A DNA stretch of 64,000 bases from Hermodice carunculata. Taxonomy: Eukaryota; Annelida; Polychaeta; Eunicida; Amphinomidae. How positions within the stretch are numbered: position 1 is the first letter of the stretch; every line of letters starts with the position of its first letter. Below, in pieces: positions 1 through 12,145 of the stretch. The position numbers and the translations under genes are program-made. The stretch spans positions 62,035,511 to 62,099,510 of the forward strand of contig OZ026613.1 of assembly GCA_964020975.1 (NCBI GenBank), given 5' to 3'. The notes beneath the pieces were generated by a model. The model was not told where the DNA came from, made no database searches, and saw nothing but the letters and a program-made list of their open reading frames with translations.

Positions 1-1495
1 AAAGAAAGTTAAAAGCTGAAAAAAAAATGTCCACTAACTGTTATGTACTCTGAATAGTTTTAAACACGAACGCCAAGGAGTTTGGTCTTATAAAGGGGTT
101 TTGTAACCACAAATGACAATATCTTCTCATTTCACATTGTTCTGTAATTTTGGTTTCACCTCGATCGCCCAAATTGGTCGAAATTGGTCCAATGAAATGA
201 GATTGGCACCAGGTGTACCCATTGCACTTTCTTTATTGGTACTTCAACTTCAGTTTGGCAACAAACATAGGTCTTAAGGCAAATGTTTTTTTTTCCTATG
301 AAACTTTATATAGATACTTGGGGACCGTCGTGTCAGTTGTTCTCTATATAGAATGTTTCTGTGGATATGAAATCTTTGAAAAACACAGAACAAGTGAGAA
401 TGAAAAGAGGCTACATTGAAATTGGATATCTTGTGATAAATTTTATATCCACAAAAAAAAAAAAAAAAAAATTCTGACAGACCCCAAGTTTTCATAAAGT
501 TTCTAAGGAAAAATCAAGTTTGTGATACAATATTTTTGTAAATATCTGTAATAAATGTCATAATTGGACCCCTCCGCAAAATCTGAACTTACGTTTTTAA
601 CATGTATACTGTGTTAATATTTTATCCATGTAGGGGAGATTCTCCAGATCATTGGGATTTAACCCCTGAAGTGCTAATCACTGCTATAGTCCTTTTCTCA
701 TTACCGTTAAACATATGCGCGAAGTGCCCAGAGGACAGCTGTTGGCTCAGTGTTAAATCAGTACTTAAAAGGTTAAAAGATACATATATAGTTTTATATA
801 TGGAAGAGAAGAAATAAAGATAGGAGGCTGACTTAGACAGGCCTATTTAACATACGTGGAGCTTAACCATCACCACCAGAATTAAAGACAAACTGTTGTT
901 TTCCCAAAAACGGGGACAGTCGTGCCTGTCGAAATTGTATTTTTGATGTAACTATGAATACATTTTAATCAGATGTTGAGGTCGGTGGCAGCATAAAAAT
1001 AAACATTCAGTTTGATTAAAATCGGTATCCCTACAGAAGTTAATCTAAAGGATGATGCGAAATCTGTTGACTACAAGTAAACTGGCTTAAAAAAACATTT
1101 CAACCCAACCCAAAACAATTAAATTACACCGCACACTTGAAATGCAAAAGGTCTATGTTGGGCCTATGTGTACACCAGAAAAAGTGGCTTCCGCAAAAAT
1201 GCATGTTATACAAGATCTACTAACAAAAATCGCAACAGAGGAAAAAAAGGTTTCTAGTGCAGCTATCAATAAATCAGACTTACAAATTGTACAATCGTGC
1301 CTGAATCTTTTGTGACGAATTTCCTTAAAAAAAATTGAAAAATATGTACTTTATGTGAGGAGAGCCACATGTGCAATTCTGCTACGCATGTTGACGACTT
1401 GCCTGGGATTCAACTGTTTAAGGTACATCACAGATTTGGCCCGTCAACGAAGCAACCTGAGGACTTTTAAAACAATGAAGAATTTCTGTGATATG

Positions 1496-1496
<1 letters not shown>
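1..1496. other. AT-rich DNA, no gene recognised
   Basis: The only open frames are short and show no family motif. A poly-A run lies near 452-470. I see no tRNA, no recognisable repeat end and no splice-consistent exon series. Confidence 0.5.

Positions 1497-1541
<45 letters not shown>
1497..1541. repeat. (TA)n microsatellite
   Basis: An uninterrupted TA dinucleotide run of about 45 bp, read directly. Confidence 0.95.
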
Positions 1542-1543
<2 letters not shown>

Positions 1544-1764
1544 CAAATCAGTATATAATGTGGGCCCAAAAGGTGTAATATTGCAGTTCATAATACATTG
1601 ACTTCATTTAGTACTGGGAGTATTTCAAACCTCAAGTCTTAAATATCTTCAAACTATAACAGGAAGATGTGTTAATCATGTTAATTAGAGGCATCTCATA
1701 TTTTAAATTGAATATCATCAGAAGCTATGCTCAGATTTACACACAATTCCAGGGTTAATTTATA

Positions 1765-2310
1765 CAGCAAAACTTCTCTATAATGGTTACCATTGGAACC
1801 GAGAAAAAGTATCCATTGTGAGGAGGTGCCCACTCCAGAGAAGATCAGCCTGTTTGGGTAGTGTGGATAAGTATGTACATCCACACGCAATGCATACAGT
1901 CATAATATTATAACCTTAGGGCATTGAACTACATTGGAACAAAACTTTTGTCTTTGTCCCTTTGTCACATGAAGGAAAAAAGAAAAACAGATGTCATCGC
2001 ACTGGTTACAACAAACATCTCCCTCCCCAAGTTTCCCACTGTAGGATTCAATGATTCAGCAAATCACTGGGATGACACCTATTCAATTACTAATTGTTCC
2101 AGGCTCCAGTTCTGTGGCTATGAAGTCCCTACAGTTGTCAAAAGAGTCCTTCCATACGAAAAGACTGTTATGCTTTCATTGGTCAAGCCAACTCAGCCAC
2201 TCTTCTACTATTTGTGATGGGGATATCACATCACAGGCTTCTACCCAGAGATCCTGTGGTCTCCTGGGATCAAGGGTTGGCTCAGATAGCTCCAGGCACA
2301 ATGCTTCTTT
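1765..2310 (+). repeat. Dispersed repeat R-B, diverged copy 1
   Basis: The left edge begins with an ACTTCTCTATAATGG-like string. The segment then follows the same order of blocks as 19529-20026 and 59806-60352: 'gtgcccactcc', a block near 'gtatgtacat', and 'actggttacaa'. The CAGT(C/G)AAACCTCTCTA start of the better copies resembles the ends of some pogo/Tc1-type DNA transposons, but no transposase or matching right end is visible, so the class is open. The block at 2210-2310 recurs at 44139-44220. Confidence 0.5.
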
Positions 2311-2499
2311 TTCGCTTTAGGTATGAAGCTTGCAGCATTATGATGAGGACAATCAGTTATTTCTGCTCTAGAGATCTATTCAAGAGGAAGAGTAAAAGAT
2401 TTTTTTTTATTGAGAACATGGGGTATGACACAGTAGTCAGGAGTTTTTTTTCGCATTTGCTACAACACATGGGCCTTTGAAAGCAATCAGTCAATTGTC

Positions 2500-2870
2500 C
2501 TCTGGATAGTAAGTTGCGTAGGAGACAGGTTCTGACAGCGAAACCGAATTTATTATGCTTAGAATATTGTTGCATAACAGCATGGAGCAAGCCAACAGTA
2601 ACCAACATGCACATGTTGTTGTGGGGGAATGTATTTTGTGTGTGTGTGTGGGGGGGGGGGGGGATTGAATGAATTTAACATAAATTCCCCAACTTTTGTT
2701 TGCGTGCCACAGGAGTTGCCCATGAGATGTAAACCCATTTACTGATATGAGAACGGCATCTATATCTTGAATAATTTTGAAGATATGAAAGGTTTAAATT
2801 TTAATTGTGTCTAGTTTGCATAATTTTGAAAATATTAAGTATTCCAAATCAGACAACCAATTTCAGTAAT
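2500..2870 (-). repeat. Old fragments of F1-type repeat bodies
   Basis: The 'gagacaggttctgacag' block recurs near 48030 and 60535. The 'aaattccccaacttttgttt' block recurs near 60670. The 'taatttgcataatttt' phrases are typical of minus-oriented F1 bodies. No hairpin end survives. A run of about 14 G lies near 2650. Confidence 0.4.
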
Positions 2871-2950
2871 AGGGCAATGGCCATGCACCAGTTTTGATTT
2901 GTAGCAATTGCAGTCTCATAGAAAGGCTGTGGACAAAATCCAGATGGAAA

Positions 2951-3014
2951 GAGAGGGACAGAGACAGACAGACAGACAGACAGAGAGAAACAAAGAGAGG
3001 AAGAAAGAAAGAAA
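2951..3014. repeat. (GACA)n/(GAAA)n microsatellite
   Basis: Short imperfect tetranucleotide tract in which GACA units are followed by GAAA units. Confidence 0.85.
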
Positions 3015-3324
3015 ATAGAATTTCTGTGTTTTCAGACAGGCATAAAATGTGTAAGACTGACAAGTAACAGGTGCAATTGTGTTGTGCCCGAAAGTCTTTC
3101 GTGCATGAAATCTTGGGGGCTGGAATAAATATTGCCGGCCATTTTTGCCACAGCCTCTGTTGGAATGCCATTTGTGAGCCCTTTGTGAGGCGTTTACATC
3201 TTTCCAGACACATGGCCGAATTTTGGTACACGTTAAACAAGCATAAAAGACAAAAATTTTCATAAAAATAGGCTTCACTCAAATAGCTGGACACCATTCC
3301 ATTGGCCAGGGGGTCAGTGGAGGT

Positions 3325-4755
3325 GTACGCATGGCACTGCTAGCTTGTGTGCTCCTATTGCGCGGGGACATCGCTACAAACCCAGGACATGCAGCCAGGA
3401 GTAAATTTTCTTCAGTGGCAGAGCCACCTGGCAAAAAGAGTCAGTCTTATGGCAAAAAGTTGAAGACCTGAAAGGTAACACAAAACGTTTCAAAGGGTCA
3501 GTAGATAGACCGCAAACAGATGTTAAAGAGTTTAAAGAAAGAAAGGAAAAGAGAAACTGAGAGGAAAAGTAGAAAACAAGAGCAGTCACACTGGAATAAC
3601 TTGATCGTGTAGGAACTACTTGAAAACAAGAACAGTCACGCCGGAATAACTTATCAAGTATGGAGTACCTGAAAACAAAAAGGATGTGGGAAGGGTGTGA
3701 GAAGAAAACGAGAAAGATTTTGAGGGAAGAACTGAAAGTTGATAATGCAGAGGAAGACAGTGAAATAGAGATAGAGAGAGCCCACAGGATTGGGCAAAAA
3801 GGAACAGAAACATCGACTTATAATCAAGTTTTTGAGATGGAAAGCGAAAAAGAAAAATACTTTTGACACTCAGGAAAACCTGGACCAAAGGCTCCAATCA
3901 GGGAGCATCAAAGGATTTGATAGACTCTGTACGGAATGACAGGAGAAAACTTATTCCTTTATGATCAAAGAAAGGGAACTTGGAAGAAAAGCTACTTTGA
4001 AATATAATAAGCTTGTTGTTGATGGATGCTCTTACACTTATGACCATGTCAAAGAGGATAGGGATGCAGCCAAGGCCTTGGTAAAAATCATACCAAAACA
4101 ATTGAAATTTGTGCGGTGGTATGCACAGTGACTACTCAGACATAAGCGTAACATGGAGTTACAGGAAACCCCACTGCGTTGTGATGTAATTACTATAGCT
4201 CTCTACCCTCCATGCTGTAACAGAGACCTGGATTTATGACCCAGTTAACCCAGGGGTACACTTGGCAACCTGTTAAACTTGTTTCACCTTTGATAGGCAG
4301 GTAACCAAATATATAGGAGTACTTGTGTATGTGAGGGACAAACTTGCCAACAGGTTTACCCAGATTAGGCCCAAAGGTGATGAAGACTGGGACTGTGTAT
4401 CACTTTTATTTTTTTTTAAATGTGTCACTGGACTCACAAAGGACCTTATTTTTTATAGCATTATACATAGCCCCCCTCCCCCCCAAAAAACTCGGTTATT
4501 TATCAGGAAAAAGTAACATAGAAAAAAATGATGAGTGGCTAATAGAACTAAAAGCACAGTTCACAGACACTCAGTTATCAAGAGCTGCTGATTTGAATGC
4601 AAAAACCGGAAATTTAAATGATTTTATCGAAGAAGATGGCACTGGATATATTAATAACACTGATTGGTATGAAAAGGACAATTTTCATATTCCTTTATCA
4701 AACAAGGATACTAAGGTAAATACATATGGACAGCAACTGGCAGAGCTATGTTGTA
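3325..4755 (+). mobile_element. Degenerate LINE (2A-like leader, ORF1, endonuclease start)
   Basis: This is the remains of a non-LTR retrotransposon. An ATG at 3331 opens a frame reading MALLACVLLLRGDIATNPGH. Its end resembles the ribosome-skipping 2A motif (D-x-E-x-N-P-G-P) known at the N-terminus of several invertebrate LINE proteins, here with E changed to A and the last P to H. From 3660 an ORF1-like stretch carries 'RAHRIGQKG', and 3950-4128 carries 'RKATLKYNKLVVDG', both typical of LINE ORF1 ends. From about 4290 the frames resemble an AP-type endonuclease ('YVRDKLANRF', then 'DLNAKTGNLNDFI' near 4590). Frames are broken several times and the reverse transcriptase is absent. The F1 element at 4762 begins immediately after the last endonuclease-like residues. 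The exact clade is unclear. Confidence 0.75.
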
Positions 4756-4802
4756 ATTAAAATGTGTGTGTCAACACACACTTTTCTGTTTTTCCTGAAA
4801 TT

Positions 4803-4807
4803 CTTTT

Positions 4808-4858
<51 letters not shown>
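4803..4858. repeat. (CTTT)n tract inside E1
   Basis: Tetranucleotide run directly after the 5' hairpin, the same place as in E2, E3, E4 and E5. Confidence 0.95.
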
Positions 4859-4860
<2 letters not shown>

Positions 4861-5661
4861 TTTACCAGCAAATTTGTCCGACACTTTTCTCGGACACTAC
4901 TATGCATAGAAACTCCAAACTTGGCATGATTGTACCTCCATACAAGGAGTTGGACCGTTTTATACAGAGGAATGAAGATGTTTAAAATTATGCAAATTAG
5001 GGGCATTTGAAATTTTAAATCTTGAATATCTTCAAAAGTATAAAAGATAGAGATGTCATTCCAACTTCTAGTAAGGGTTGCTCATCATTGCACACCTAAC
5101 GAATTAAAAATAAAAATGTAGCAATTTCAATTATGCTAAATAGCACCATTAGAAATTTTAAAACTTGAATATCTTCAAAACTATTATAGATAGAGATATC
5201 ATTCTAACTTCTACTAGGGGCTTATTGACCATTGCGCATGTAATGAATCTAAAGCAAAAGTTGTAGCCATGTAAATTATGCTGATTAGCATCATTTGAGA
5301 TTTTAAAACTTGAATATCTTCAAAACTATTACAGATAGGAATGTCATTTCAACTTCTACTAGGGCGTTGCTGACCATTGCGCATGTAAGGAATCTAAAAC
5401 AAAAGTTGTAGCAATTTAAATTATGCTAATTAGTAGCATTCGAAATTTTCAATCTTGAATATATTCAACACTATAATAGATAGAGATGTCATTCCAACTT
5501 CTACTAGGGGGTTGTTAATCATTGCACACCTAATGAATTAAAAATATAAGTTGTAGCGATTTAGATAATGCTAAATAGCACCATTAGAAATTTCAAATCT
5601 TAAATAACTTCAAACCTATAGAAAATAGACATGCCATTCTACTCCTGTGTTATGCAATAGT

Positions 5662-5724
5662 TATGTCTGGGTGCCAACGCAGATATATTGGTTTTGCAAA
5701 GTTCTCTTTCTTTCTTTCTTTTTT

Positions 5725-5779
<55 letters not shown>

Positions 5780-7473
5780 GTCTGTCTTCTTTCCGCCAAA
5801 TTTGTCCGGAGCTTTTCTCTGACACCGTGGAAGCTACATTGTTTCAACTTGACATGGTAATACACCTAGTAGGGAAGTTGTCTCTCTGATTTTGAATAGT
5901 CACGATGTTCAAAATTATGCTAATCAGGGGCAATTAAAATTTTAAAAGCTCCATATCTTCAAAACTATAATAGATAGATACCAAATTCAAAGTTGAGCAT
6001 ATAGGTTTGTGACATATGCCAATCTAATGGACAGTAAACAAAAGTTGTAAAATTTTAAATTATGCTAATTAAGGCACTTTGAAAATTAAAACCTTGAATA
6101 TCTTCAAACCATAATAGATAGAGATGCCATTCCATATTCAATATATTGGTTTGTGATAGAGGTGCATCCAATGAACCATGAACCACCTTGTAGGATTTGA
6201 ACTTATGCAAATTAGATGATTACCTAAAATTTAAATCTTGAATATCTTCAAAAATATTATAGATAGAAATGCGATTTTAACTTCCGCATATAGATTTCTG
6301 CTATAGGCACATCCAATGAACCATGAACCAAAATTATAGGATTTGAATTTATGCAATTTACGTGAATACACAAAATTTAAATCTTGAATATCTTCAAAAT
6401 TATTATAGATAGAGATGCCATTCCAACTTCAATACATAGTTTGTGCTATAGGCACATCCAAAGAACCGTGAGCCAAAGTTGTAACATTTATTTATGCAAA
6501 TTAGGAGAATACACAGAATTTCAATCTTGAATATTATCAAAACTATTAACCAAATCTCAGTCTTGAATATCTTCAACACTATTATAGACAGAGATGCCAT
6601 TCCAACTTAAATACATACTACTGTCCCATAGGTGCATCGAATGAAGCATGAGCTGAAGTTCTAACATTTACATTTATGCAAATTAGGTTAATACCCAAAA
6701 CTTAAATCTTGAATATATTCAAAACTATTACAGACAGTGACATGTTTTAACATGGCAAATATATGTTTTTTAGGATGGCCTATCACATAGACATATTGTT
6801 GAGCCTGTTACTATCAACATTATGCAAATTTGAGACACTGGACAATTCAAATCTGTCACATTTTCTGGCTATGAGTGAGAGCATGTATAAGTGACATAAG
6901 CTTGTATCTCGAAAACTATGCATTTTTGGGCCACTGTTAAACATGAATAGGAAATGGCATATGGGCTTTTACCTGGTGCTATCCTTTTTGACCTTGAGTG
7001 ACCATGAAAGGTCAAATCACGGTCACACACCGTGAAAATCTTTGTATATGGAAAACGGTGCACTTTAGGGCCATAGTTATTATTAAACATGAATAGGAAA
7101 TAATATATAGGCTTTCATGTGGTGCTGTTTTTTTGACCTTGAGTAACCTAGAAAGGTCAAAGCAAGGCCACACAGCATTAGAATATCTGTATATGGAAAA
7201 TGATGCACTTTGGGGCCATAGTTACTATTCAACATGAGTAGGAAATGACATATAAGCTTTCATCTGGTATTGTCTTTTTTGATCGAGAGTGACCTTGAAA
7301 GGTCAAAGCTAGACATGTCTACATATATCATTCTGCAACACTTTTCACCAACTTGTCCATACTATTGACATGCCATTACACATTTGGAGCTTATGTCACA
7401 GCTGCATACATTGCATTGCTGTTTCTCCAGGCACCAAGACTGATTAGCTAACAAGCAAATCAAATTTTCTTGT
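5662..7473 (+). mobile_element. F1 rolling-circle-like element E2, nested in E1
   Basis: The 5' end begins TATGTCTGGGTGCCAACGCA, followed by a (CTTT)n tract. The body has 120-125-bp repeats, first of the 'gaatatcttcaaaactat' type and then, from about 6880 to 7320, four units of 'gaccttgagtgacc...gaaaggtcaaa'. The 3' end carries GGCACCAAGAC at 7430-7440, a diverged hairpin (GATTAGCTAACAAGCAAATC) and CTTG at 7469-7472. Uninterrupted relatives at about 24746 and 55775 read 'gaat(a/t)gttgtacattg'. Here that string is split between the two T residues, so the element's limits are known to within one base. Confidence 0.8.
5704..5779. repeat. (CTTT)n tract inside E2
   Basis: Tetranucleotide run close to the 5' hairpin of E2, ending in (CTGT)2. 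Confidence 0.95.
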
Positions 7474-7546
7474 TGTACATTGCCATACCAATAAACTTTG
7501 AAGACACACACACTGATTTGCTATGCAGCAAATCATCTTTCCTAGT

Positions 7547-10500
7547 TTCAATATGCATTTCTCAAAGGACGAGTAGAAGGTGATCGTCATGGAAATAATA
7601 CTTGTTTTGCCAACAATGTACACAGCATGGTGGATTATATGATTGGTGGCACAAACCTATTTACCAAGATGACAGATTTGTTATGTTATGGCTGACAGAT
7701 TTCCATGTGACAGATTTTGATGAGTCTGACTATTTTCCTGTTCAATGTTGTATCCAAATGGATTGTATGCACAATGAAAATAACCTTGAAAAAATATTAT
7801 ATTTATTGAGGATAGTCAGACTCTTTACTGTCCTTACGTGCTTTTCACTGCCACCCGAGCATTTGTAAGGTTGTGGCAACGCAACGAAGATTATTTAGGA
7901 CACAATTCCTGTCTTAGCTTGAATCCTATTTTAATACTTCGTATGATCTCTTTTTAACCCTTGTGCTCAAAACAGCTATAAGGCATGATAATAGTTTTCT
8001 ATAAACCTCAGCAAATTCTGGATGCGAATAAACTTTTCCAGTTTGTTAGATCCAAACAGTAGAGGAAAACCTGTACCAGATGGGAGGCCGGGGAACAAGT
8101 GTCCTATACGCACACAACTCATGAAGGGCTCTGATAAACGTTATTGACTCAACTTGGTTCTGAGCTGCCAAAAGGTTAAACGGTTTGTCTAAACTAGCTA
8201 TTTAGTTTTCAGATCAATAGAACAAGTATCCAAGGTAGGTGGTGAGACATTTCCCGTGATAATAAGCAGTTTGGTCAATACAAATACGTTTGAAAACGTA
8301 CTTCATTAGTATCGAACGTATGTTTAACTGTTAACTGGATGGATATAACATGCCGTTTCCCTTGCCTTTGAAGAACTTTGAGCCAGAGGAAAAATTCAAA
8401 ATTTAAAGTAGAGTGTAATGCACGTAGCTGTCTCAAAGCTATCAGATTTTCAATAATGACAGGTGACTACTGGCCCAAGGTCCTCGTGTTGTATATATGG
8501 CTCAGGGGCAATTGAAAAGTATTGCCCGTAAATCAATAATAGTTAAAATTCCTTTTACAATAAGCTGGTGTTTTTCAGCGGATGTGACGCAATTCCATTT
8601 CACAATTTGAACGATATAAACTACAAAAAGATCTTTAGTTATATAATAGCAAGTCAAACTCTCTGTGATGGCAAACTACATCTACAGTCTATGTTTCTGT
8701 GGCCATAGTATTTTGAGTCCCTAGCATGCTCGTTCATGTTGAGCATTGTTTTAAAAATCCAAATCTACTTTTGCAGGATCTTACTAAATAAAGCTATGCA
8801 ATAATAAATAAGAGATGAAGGACAAACACAGTGTGGTCAGGTGATGTTTAAAAGGGATATTTCATACATTGCAAAAACAACCAGGTGACATTTAAAAGCA
8901 TCATTCATTATAAGCATGCTGACAAAACTACATATTTGGTTTAAACTTTTTTTTTTTTTTTTTTTAAATGGAAAACAGGTACCATGCCTATATGAATTCC
9001 CCTCGTGTTCAAATGCTCTTTATTTCGAAGTGTACAAATTTTCGTGGTTTTCATAATTCGTGCATTTTCTGAAGTTTGAGTTTCATTCGTTTGGGTGGGG
9101 TTTCCATGTTGTGCCATTTGCTTAATTTTTTAAGGTTTTGTACCATAAACGAAAGAGTGAAAGTAAAAAAACTTCGAAATAATAAGTAAGTTTACAATAC
9201 ATCAAACGGCAGCACACCGATAAGCAAGACTCCACAAGGGCAAAGCATGTTGATCCCCCACTCCCAACATGCAATATTATCAGCCACTCACATAACCCCT
9301 CTGTGATAGCTGCAGACGACAAAAAGCAACTTTTAAATGACATATAAGTGTCTATGTTGACAGTAATTGTCAATAGGCAGAACGCGTAATATGATTTGTA
9401 ACCATGTGACACAAAAGCAGCCATTGGCTACATGCATCGGAAAACAGCCAGGCCTCGTGGTTATGCAGTCTTGATAGTAACTGTCGCGACAATGGAAGTC
9501 ACCATGTATACAATTCCCTTGTCATAAAAGGGGAATTTAAGAGACCAATAAAAGGTTCAAATTACCAAAGCACTGACAGTTTCTTATTGCATGCCGTTAC
9601 ATAGTGGATCCCAGACAAAGTGTTGTTTTACAAATGATCAATTAAAAGAGTCTTCATATTCAACAAAAACTGTTCGATGTGCAATACTATATGTATATAA
9701 CGACACAGTCTCCATTTAAGAAAAAACAGGTAACTGCAGCGTTAGTGCATGGATCTTGGAAAATAAATGTCCCGTGGTTACTTACACAAAAGAGGGGCCT
9801 GCAAAATGTGACAATTATTATCTGCATTTGCATGGAAGCTTCTCCAAGTTACATCGAGTGACTGTATTTATAAAATAACGCGAAAAGATATCAAAATATG
9901 AAAACTTTAATGACACTTGACGACTGGCATCAAAGTCGCAGTACATTACTATAATTTGCATAGCCTTTTTACTGGGTATGTTTATGCAAGTCATGCAGGT
10001 TGCACACTATGTAAAAAATCCACATCTGTGCAGCAACAAAAAGAAAAACCTGAGGTAATAAACTTCAGGACGCTATTTTGCATCTTTGTACCCACAAAAG
10101 TCACTTGAAATTCATTGCATATGTTATGGCTGATGGATTTACATATAATTAACGTGTCCTTATGCGATGTCCTTACTTTGAAGTACGTGGAGCTGCCCCT
10201 TAAAATATTAATTCGAATATCTTTGCAGAAAATACGCTTAACAGCAGCCAAGGGCAGTCCCCCTCGTGATTAATCCAAAATACTGGATTAGATTTGCAGG
10301 ATTAGTGGATTCTCTATAAGATACTCGTAGCATGTTATCCGCCAACTTTGATTTCCCAATCAGGATACATTGTGCTGATAGTTATTGCAGCAAGTATAAG
10401 GTACATGCTCACTTTGCTCCAATTTTGGCGTAAGACCGACAGACATACAGTTACCGGTTGGTAAATTATTTACAATAAATTAATTTTTGAACAGTGTGTG

Positions 10501-10700
10501 ACCCCATCAGTGAAGTTGAGATGATGCAAATTAGGAGCGACAATAGCAGACTTGCACATATTTGTGATAGACCAGACATACAAGAGGCCCTGATCTGTCA
10601 CCAGCAGTCAATTACATGTATATGTACATCACTACGGTTTATTTTTTACACTTATATCAGACAACACCTTTGTGCCACCATGTGGTGACCATTTTGTCAT
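7547..10700. other. Unique-looking DNA, no gene recognised
   Basis: No open frame here shows a family motif or coherent splice sites. A poly-T run of about 18 lies near 8948. I see no repeat ends. Confidence 0.5.
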
Positions 10701-10714
10701 CAGTCCACGTTGTA

Positions 10715-10965
10715 GTGTCAACGGTGACCCATTGTGGGTACACGGTTGGCGGAGTTGCAACAAGTTCACCTTTCACCTCTGCGGCCCAGGTTCGATTCAC
10801 GGCCGGGGAAGCAAGTGGAATGAGTTCCTACCACTCTGACTGTACACGGTGGTTTTCTCCGAGTCCTCCACCAAGTAGGTAGGAAAGTATACGCCAATAC
10901 ATGTACCGTGGAGAGTGAATAATATAGGCCGAGGTTTGGCCTATTCTGCAATCCACGTGAATAAA
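10715..10965 (+). mobile_element. tRNA-derived SINE
   Basis: An RNA polymerase III type 2 promoter is visible: an A-box-like 'ttggcggagttgcaac' near 10744 and a good B box 'ggttcgattcacggcc' near 10790, spaced as in tRNA. The RNA would not fold into a full tRNA, and the downstream body contains 'ggttttctccgagtcctcc', a phrase resembling the central region of widespread tRNA-derived SINEs of invertebrates. I see no clear tail or target duplication, so the limits are approximate. The SINE call rests on the pol III boxes plus the non-tRNA body. Confidence 0.65.
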
Positions 10966-12059
10966 ATGTAGAAGATATTGGTCTATATTTTTTTTAAACA
11001 GTGACCCATAAATGAATTAAAGTTGCAATAAAAAGTGTACTAGAACTACCCACAATTTTTCACGACATCACCAAATCTTGTTGCTTTGCTGATCCTTGAC
11101 ATTCTGTTTTTATCAAGATTTTTTTTTCTTGCTGTCTGGCATTTCCGTTTACCTGCAGATCTTTTTCGTGCCAAGAGCCTGATTTTGTTATTTTTTCTTA
11201 AAATTTCATGTTTATGTTTTCTGTCATGTAGCTTTTCCAACTTTAATATGAATGCACAGGTCAACAACTTTCCTTCGTAGGCACACAAACACATTTGCTT
11301 AGAAGCAAATCGTCTTTTTAAGTTTTTTCCCTTTTCTCAGCTCTGATTTTGTGAGCCTTTATGAATAAATTTTGGGTATGTATTTTTATTGTTTTAATGC
11401 ACGTGTCTTTAAATTATTGCTACATATCTTTTTATTTTTTATTGTGTGCGCCTTCATTACTTTCCCGGTGTTAAGAGTCTGTTGTAAATAGGGGAGGGGT
11501 AAATCCTGTTTGAATGAATGATTGAATTCTGGAGTTGCCATCTAATCATTACATGAATTGAATTGCCCTCTAATTCTCTAACATCAGTGAAGAAGCATCA
11601 AATTTTCCAAGAGATGAAACAAAAATCATGGGTAGTAAAAACAATCCATGGAGCATGACTAATAAAAAGAAGACAATAACAAAGACAAAGAAAGAAAGAA
11701 AAATAAGACCTACTTAATGTACGCCCGCGTCTACGTTTGAACAGTATATAATCAACAGGTTTGGAGAAAAGTACATATAATTCCATTTACAATTATTACT
11801 ATGCTATACAATTTTTAAGCATTACCTGATCACGCCCTCCCCGCCAGGTTTAAGATCTGGAAACCATAGCAGCATGAACAAGTGTAATCACTGGGTAGAG
11901 ACCATGTGACTGTACATATACCTGTCGAGATATATAGAAGAGACTGTAGCAAATGGTTTTGGAAAAGTAATAAATTAGAAAAATACTAAAAATCAATCAA
12001 AATAGAATTGAAAATAAATTACCCACGCATTGTTAAATATTGGTGTCTTTGGCCACCCA

Positions 12060-12145
12060 GAAGTGTCCCCGTGCGCTGTCGAATAAATTGGCGGGGTATA
12101 TTGAAGTGTCCTTGTACATTGTCGAAGGAATTGGCGAGGTACATT
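12060..12145 (+). repeat. Two 43-bp tandem copies
   Basis: Units start at 12060 and 12103 and both begin GAAGTGTCC. They share 'tgtcgaa' and 'aattggcg(g/a)ggta', with roughly 80 percent identity by eye. Confidence 0.85.

Larger units (their letters stand above)
4762..7546 (+). mobile_element. F1 rolling-circle-like element E1 (interrupted by E2)
   Basis: A non-autonomous element with no coding capacity. Its left end is the hairpin GTGTGTGTCAACACACAC, followed by 'ttttctgtttttcc', a (CTTT)n tract at 4803-4858, and about 120-bp body repeats with 'gaatatcttcaaaactat' and 'tatgctaattag'. The right end is at 7507-7546: 'gacacacacac', the hairpin GATTTGCTATGCAGCAAATC, a short spacer and terminal CTAG followed by TTT. 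The 3' hairpin plus CTRR end is a Helitron hallmark. Two terminal hairpins, a microsatellite and a subterminal inverted repeat fit the Helentron/HINE subgroup best. Without the nested element at 5662-7473 it would be about 970 bp. Confidence 0.75.

Noticed and set aside
10744-10810. Intact tRNA gene
   Set aside because: Pol III boxes are present, but acceptor and anticodon stems do not pair, and the downstream body is SINE-like.
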